DNA from: Bacteroidaceae bacterium
GTDB taxonomy: Bacteria > Bacteroidota > Bacteroidia > Bacteroidales > Bacteroidaceae
Assembly (NCBI GenBank): GCA_017398805.1
Contig: JAFQEZ010000090.1
Location: 1 to 36,233, forward strand
Reading direction: 5' to 3'
DNA: 36,233 nucleotides
The notes under the pieces were generated by a model, which was given only the letters and a program-made list of their open reading frames with translations, was not told the DNA's origin and did no database searches. Of this stretch, positions 34,315 to 36,233 are shown piece by piece. A program made the position numbers and the translations under genes. Each line of letters opens with the position of its first letter. The stretch's first letter is position 1.

Positions 34315-35985
34315 TTATTCTCTCTTCTTTGCATATATAAACCTCGTCTTAATTATCCTCTCGCGTTTCTTCCTAAGTATTTTAATATATGCTACGTCTC
34401 CCGGATTATGCATCCTCACGACATTGACATAATCTTGTGGGGAATCACATGGTATACCATTTATCTCCAGGACTATATCACCCTCTTTCAAGTAAACGAA
34501 TTGTCCTCCCCCAAAGTAGGTCTTAAAGAAGTTTGTTTTGACCGTATCCACCATGTATCCCAAATAATTATCATCAATTTGCTTGATACGCACACCTCTT
34601 CCTTGGGTAATCTTCAAGACACTCTTCTTTGTATTTTCAGGAGTAATCTCTTCTATTGCCAATCCCAAATAAGGTAAATAATCCGGATTACAGAGAACAC
34701 AATCATCGGGAGAGTGTCTGCACCCATCTTTATGCAAAGCATTGTCACTCATGGCTTTCATGCGAAGCAAAACAGGATGATTATCTTTTTTAGCCATCTT
34801 CTTCGATAAATGTCCTTTTATAAAAAGGCACTCATTCACTCGCCTATGCATATTATCACCATATGCAACCGGATATTTAACCTTTTTGTCAAGATATTTA
34901 ATCAAGGTTACATTCTTTTCAAACTCTTCATTTTTTGCCAAAGCTCCATCTTTCAAGAATATATACCTATATCTCATTCGCCCCTTAAGTTCCCTGTCAT
35001 TAACACGAGCAAGACGCAGCTCAACTATAACATTTGTTCTTTTCACACTCATCATATTATCTACAACAGTGTTTATTGTAGTTTCAACGAGACCTGCAGC
35101 AATACTTCCTGCCAGTCTGTCACCTAACTCATATTTGTCGCCTTGTGCAACCAATTCTTGCGTAGCGTTAGAAATCTCCCATCCGGCATCGGTTGCAAGC
35201 CCTGCAACAAAGGCGTTTCCTACGTCAGAGTCACCTGTTGCCCAACATATATAAATTGAATCGTTTGTAAATTTTGTACAGTATTTTGCATGAATTTCCT
35301 CTGATGAAAGAGCCTCACTAAGCGTCATTCCATCTTTAAGCCAGTTAAAGACTTCTGTATCAACAGGGGTAGAAACTTTGACACCATTCTTATATATTGA
35401 ATTTTCAATATTAAATATTACATACGGGACACAGTTGTCAACATCGTAATAATTAATCGAGACCCAGCATCCGTCAAGCCCATAAAAAGGATTGTAGGCC
35501 AACAGAGCATCCCGTCTCAACTTATCAATAAGTTTTGGCGAAGCGTTTGCAGCACCCATTTCTGAAATAATCTGATTGACACCATCAATATCACCAACCC
35601 TCAGAAACGCGTTCCCTTCTATGAACAATATTTTCTCAAAATTAGGGTCATCGTATTCTGCAATTTTTTTATACAACGATGTCATACTGAAAATATCCTC
35701 AAATTTTTCTTCACTCAAATTCTCTTGGATAATCTGTATTAGTTCCTTACAGATCCTTTCTTTTCTATCCTTGTTTTTCGAGCAGATTTCTATTATTGTA
35801 GATTCCTGTTTATTAGTACTTTGGCCTGTATTATACAGATCAAAGTATTTGATAAGCAACGGATCTTCCGTTTTATTCTCAGAAAGACTCTGTGCACAAA
35901 CACTCGTACCGAAACAAAATAGAAAAATCAACGTGCAACATTTAAGTTCTTGTACCAAAAACAATAAATCAAATACCTTTTTCAT
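34315..35985 (-). CDS. Secreted PDZ-domain protein of unknown function
   Basis: 556 residues. A long signal peptide with the core TLIFLFCFGTSVCAQ ends near residue 32. Residues 35-160 are helical and TPR-like (IEGNAFLRVGDIDGVNQII). A middle region of about 160-390 has beta-rich parts and an Ala/Gly-rich segment (LAGSIAAGLVETTINTVVDN). The last 110 residues hold a PDZ domain: YLKEGDIVLEINGIPCDSPQ, ending VAYIKILRKKRE. CRHSPDDCVLCNPDYLPYLG just before it is Cys-rich. No serine-protease triad is present. First gene of the secreted trio, which I take as one operon (gaps 38 and 4 bp). Confidence 0.75.
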   Translation of the reverse strand: MKKVFDLLFLVQELKCCTLIFLFCFGTSVCAQSLSENKTEDPLLIKYFDLYNTGQSTNKQESTIIEICSKNKDRKERICKELIQIIQENLSEEKFEDIFSMTSLYKKIAEYDDPNFEKILFIEGNAFLRVGDIDGVNQIISEMGAANASPKLIDKLRRDALLAYNPFYGLDGCWVSINYYDVDNCVPYVIFNIENSIYKNGVKVSTPVDTEVFNWLKDGMTLSEALSSEEIHAKYCTKFTNDSIYICWATGDSDVGNAFVAGLATDAGWEISNATQELVAQGDKYELGDRLAGSIAAGLVETTINTVVDNMMSVKRTNVIVELRLARVNDRELKGRMRYRYIFLKDGALAKNEEFEKNVTLIKYLDKKVKYPVAYGDNMHRRVNECLFIKGHLSKKMAKKDNHPVLLRMKAMSDNALHKDGCRHSPDDCVLCNPDYLPYLGLAIEEITPENTKKSVLKITQGRGVRIKQIDDNYLGYMVDTVKTNFFKTYFGGGQFVYLKEGDIVLEINGIPCDSPQDYVNVVRMHNPGDVAYIKILRKKRERIIKTRFIYAKKRE

Positions 35986-36113
35986 ATTTCTAATAATTAC
36001 CGATTACCCTTTCGCAATAGAATTTAGCATGTGAATTATTGTAGCAAATGAAGGCAAGAGGAATCTTAAAGAGTCATTTATACAGTTCCACAATCCTGTC
36101 CAATAACAGACAT

Positions 36114-36233
36114 AAAAAAACGTAGGCTATATTCGCATATACCGGATACCTGTGGCCTTCGACTGCCGTACTCCCCGAATAACGGAATAAAGCCCACGTT
36201 GTAGAACAACGCAGGCGTATAACTTTATTCCTC
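36114..36233 (-). ncRNA. 3' part of a probable structured RNA (5' end outside the window)
   Basis: On the minus strand GGAATAAA...GCC..CGTTGT pairs with ACAACG..GGC..TTTATTCC as a 45-nt hairpin. TATTCG then pairs with CGAATA around an inner GGAGTAC/GTATCC stem, and the RNA ends AGCCTACG plus seven Ts. The partner of AGCCTACG is not in the window, so it is likely in the missing 5' end, as in a closed long-hairpin RNA. Bacteroidales 6S-type RNA is one candidate; I see no tmRNA, SRP or RNase P signature. No gene is visible between 35986 and 36113. Confidence 0.4.

Overview
The window looks like a chromosomal segment of a gut-type Bacteroidales bacterium (Bacteroides/Prevotella/Muribaculaceae-like; genus not resolved). 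Three things point there. Many genes carry the Bacteroidota promoter element TAnnTTTG(C), several with TTTG 19-20 bp upstream. Several families are typical of the phylum: a lipoprotein TamA-like protein, DUF4296, DUF5700, PCMD, and a DksA-like protein that lacks its zinc cysteines. The gene order ileS-dksA-lspA-DUF4296 also fits. Most of the window is housekeeping DNA of moderate GC. Both ends (about 1-1440 and 31.9-36.0 kb) are visibly more AT-rich and hold secreted proteins of unknown role. Layout: (1) 1-2.0 kb: the tail of a probable retropepsin-like protease, a secreted DUF5700 zinc peptidase flanked by related hairpins, and 600 bp of repeats with an orphan promoter. (2) 2.0-3.6 kb: an MFS exporter and a 200-bp MITE-like element. 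(3) 3.6-8.5 kb, minus strand: MORN-repeat protein, YhcH, glycogen branching enzyme GlgB, then a DUF6057-like membrane protein, closely spaced and probably one operon. (4) 8.7-9.7 kb: a small membrane protein and tRNA-Lys(CTT). (5) 9.9-14.4 kb, minus strand: tamL, yycJ-like MBL hydrolase, tyrS; then an 85-bp tandem repeat containing a covarying hairpin, and a plus-strand SpoU methyltransferase. (6) 15.4-21.0 kb, minus strand: ileS, dksA-like, lspA, DUF4296 and a small ATGA-coupled ORF. (7) 21.2-25.2 kb, minus strand: a kinase-RapZ fusion and a large secreted PCMD protein with a duplicated C-terminal module. (8) 25.5-30.5 kb, plus strand: gdhA with a decayed second copy of its own 3' end, a heptanucleotide array, AmpG-like transporter, GlcNAc-kinase-like ATPase and FKBP lipoprotein; a NahK-like sugar kinase faces them from the minus strand. 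(9) 31.9-36.0 kb, minus strand: three consecutive secreted proteins I cannot assign to a known system (PDZ protein, long acidic protein, Cys-rich protein). (10) The last 120 bp look like the 3' part of a structured RNA on the minus strand. Functional themes: glycogen metabolism (GlgB), amino-sugar and muropeptide recycling (AmpG-like, BadF-type kinase, NahK-like kinase, possibly the RapZ fusion), nitrogen assimilation (GdhA) and envelope biogenesis (TamL, LspA, many signal peptides). The observations I rate highest are the three-gene secreted cluster, the in-frame relic of gdhA, the tandem repeat whose hairpin is kept by compensatory changes, and a set of dispersed TGTCAT-type inverted-repeat elements.
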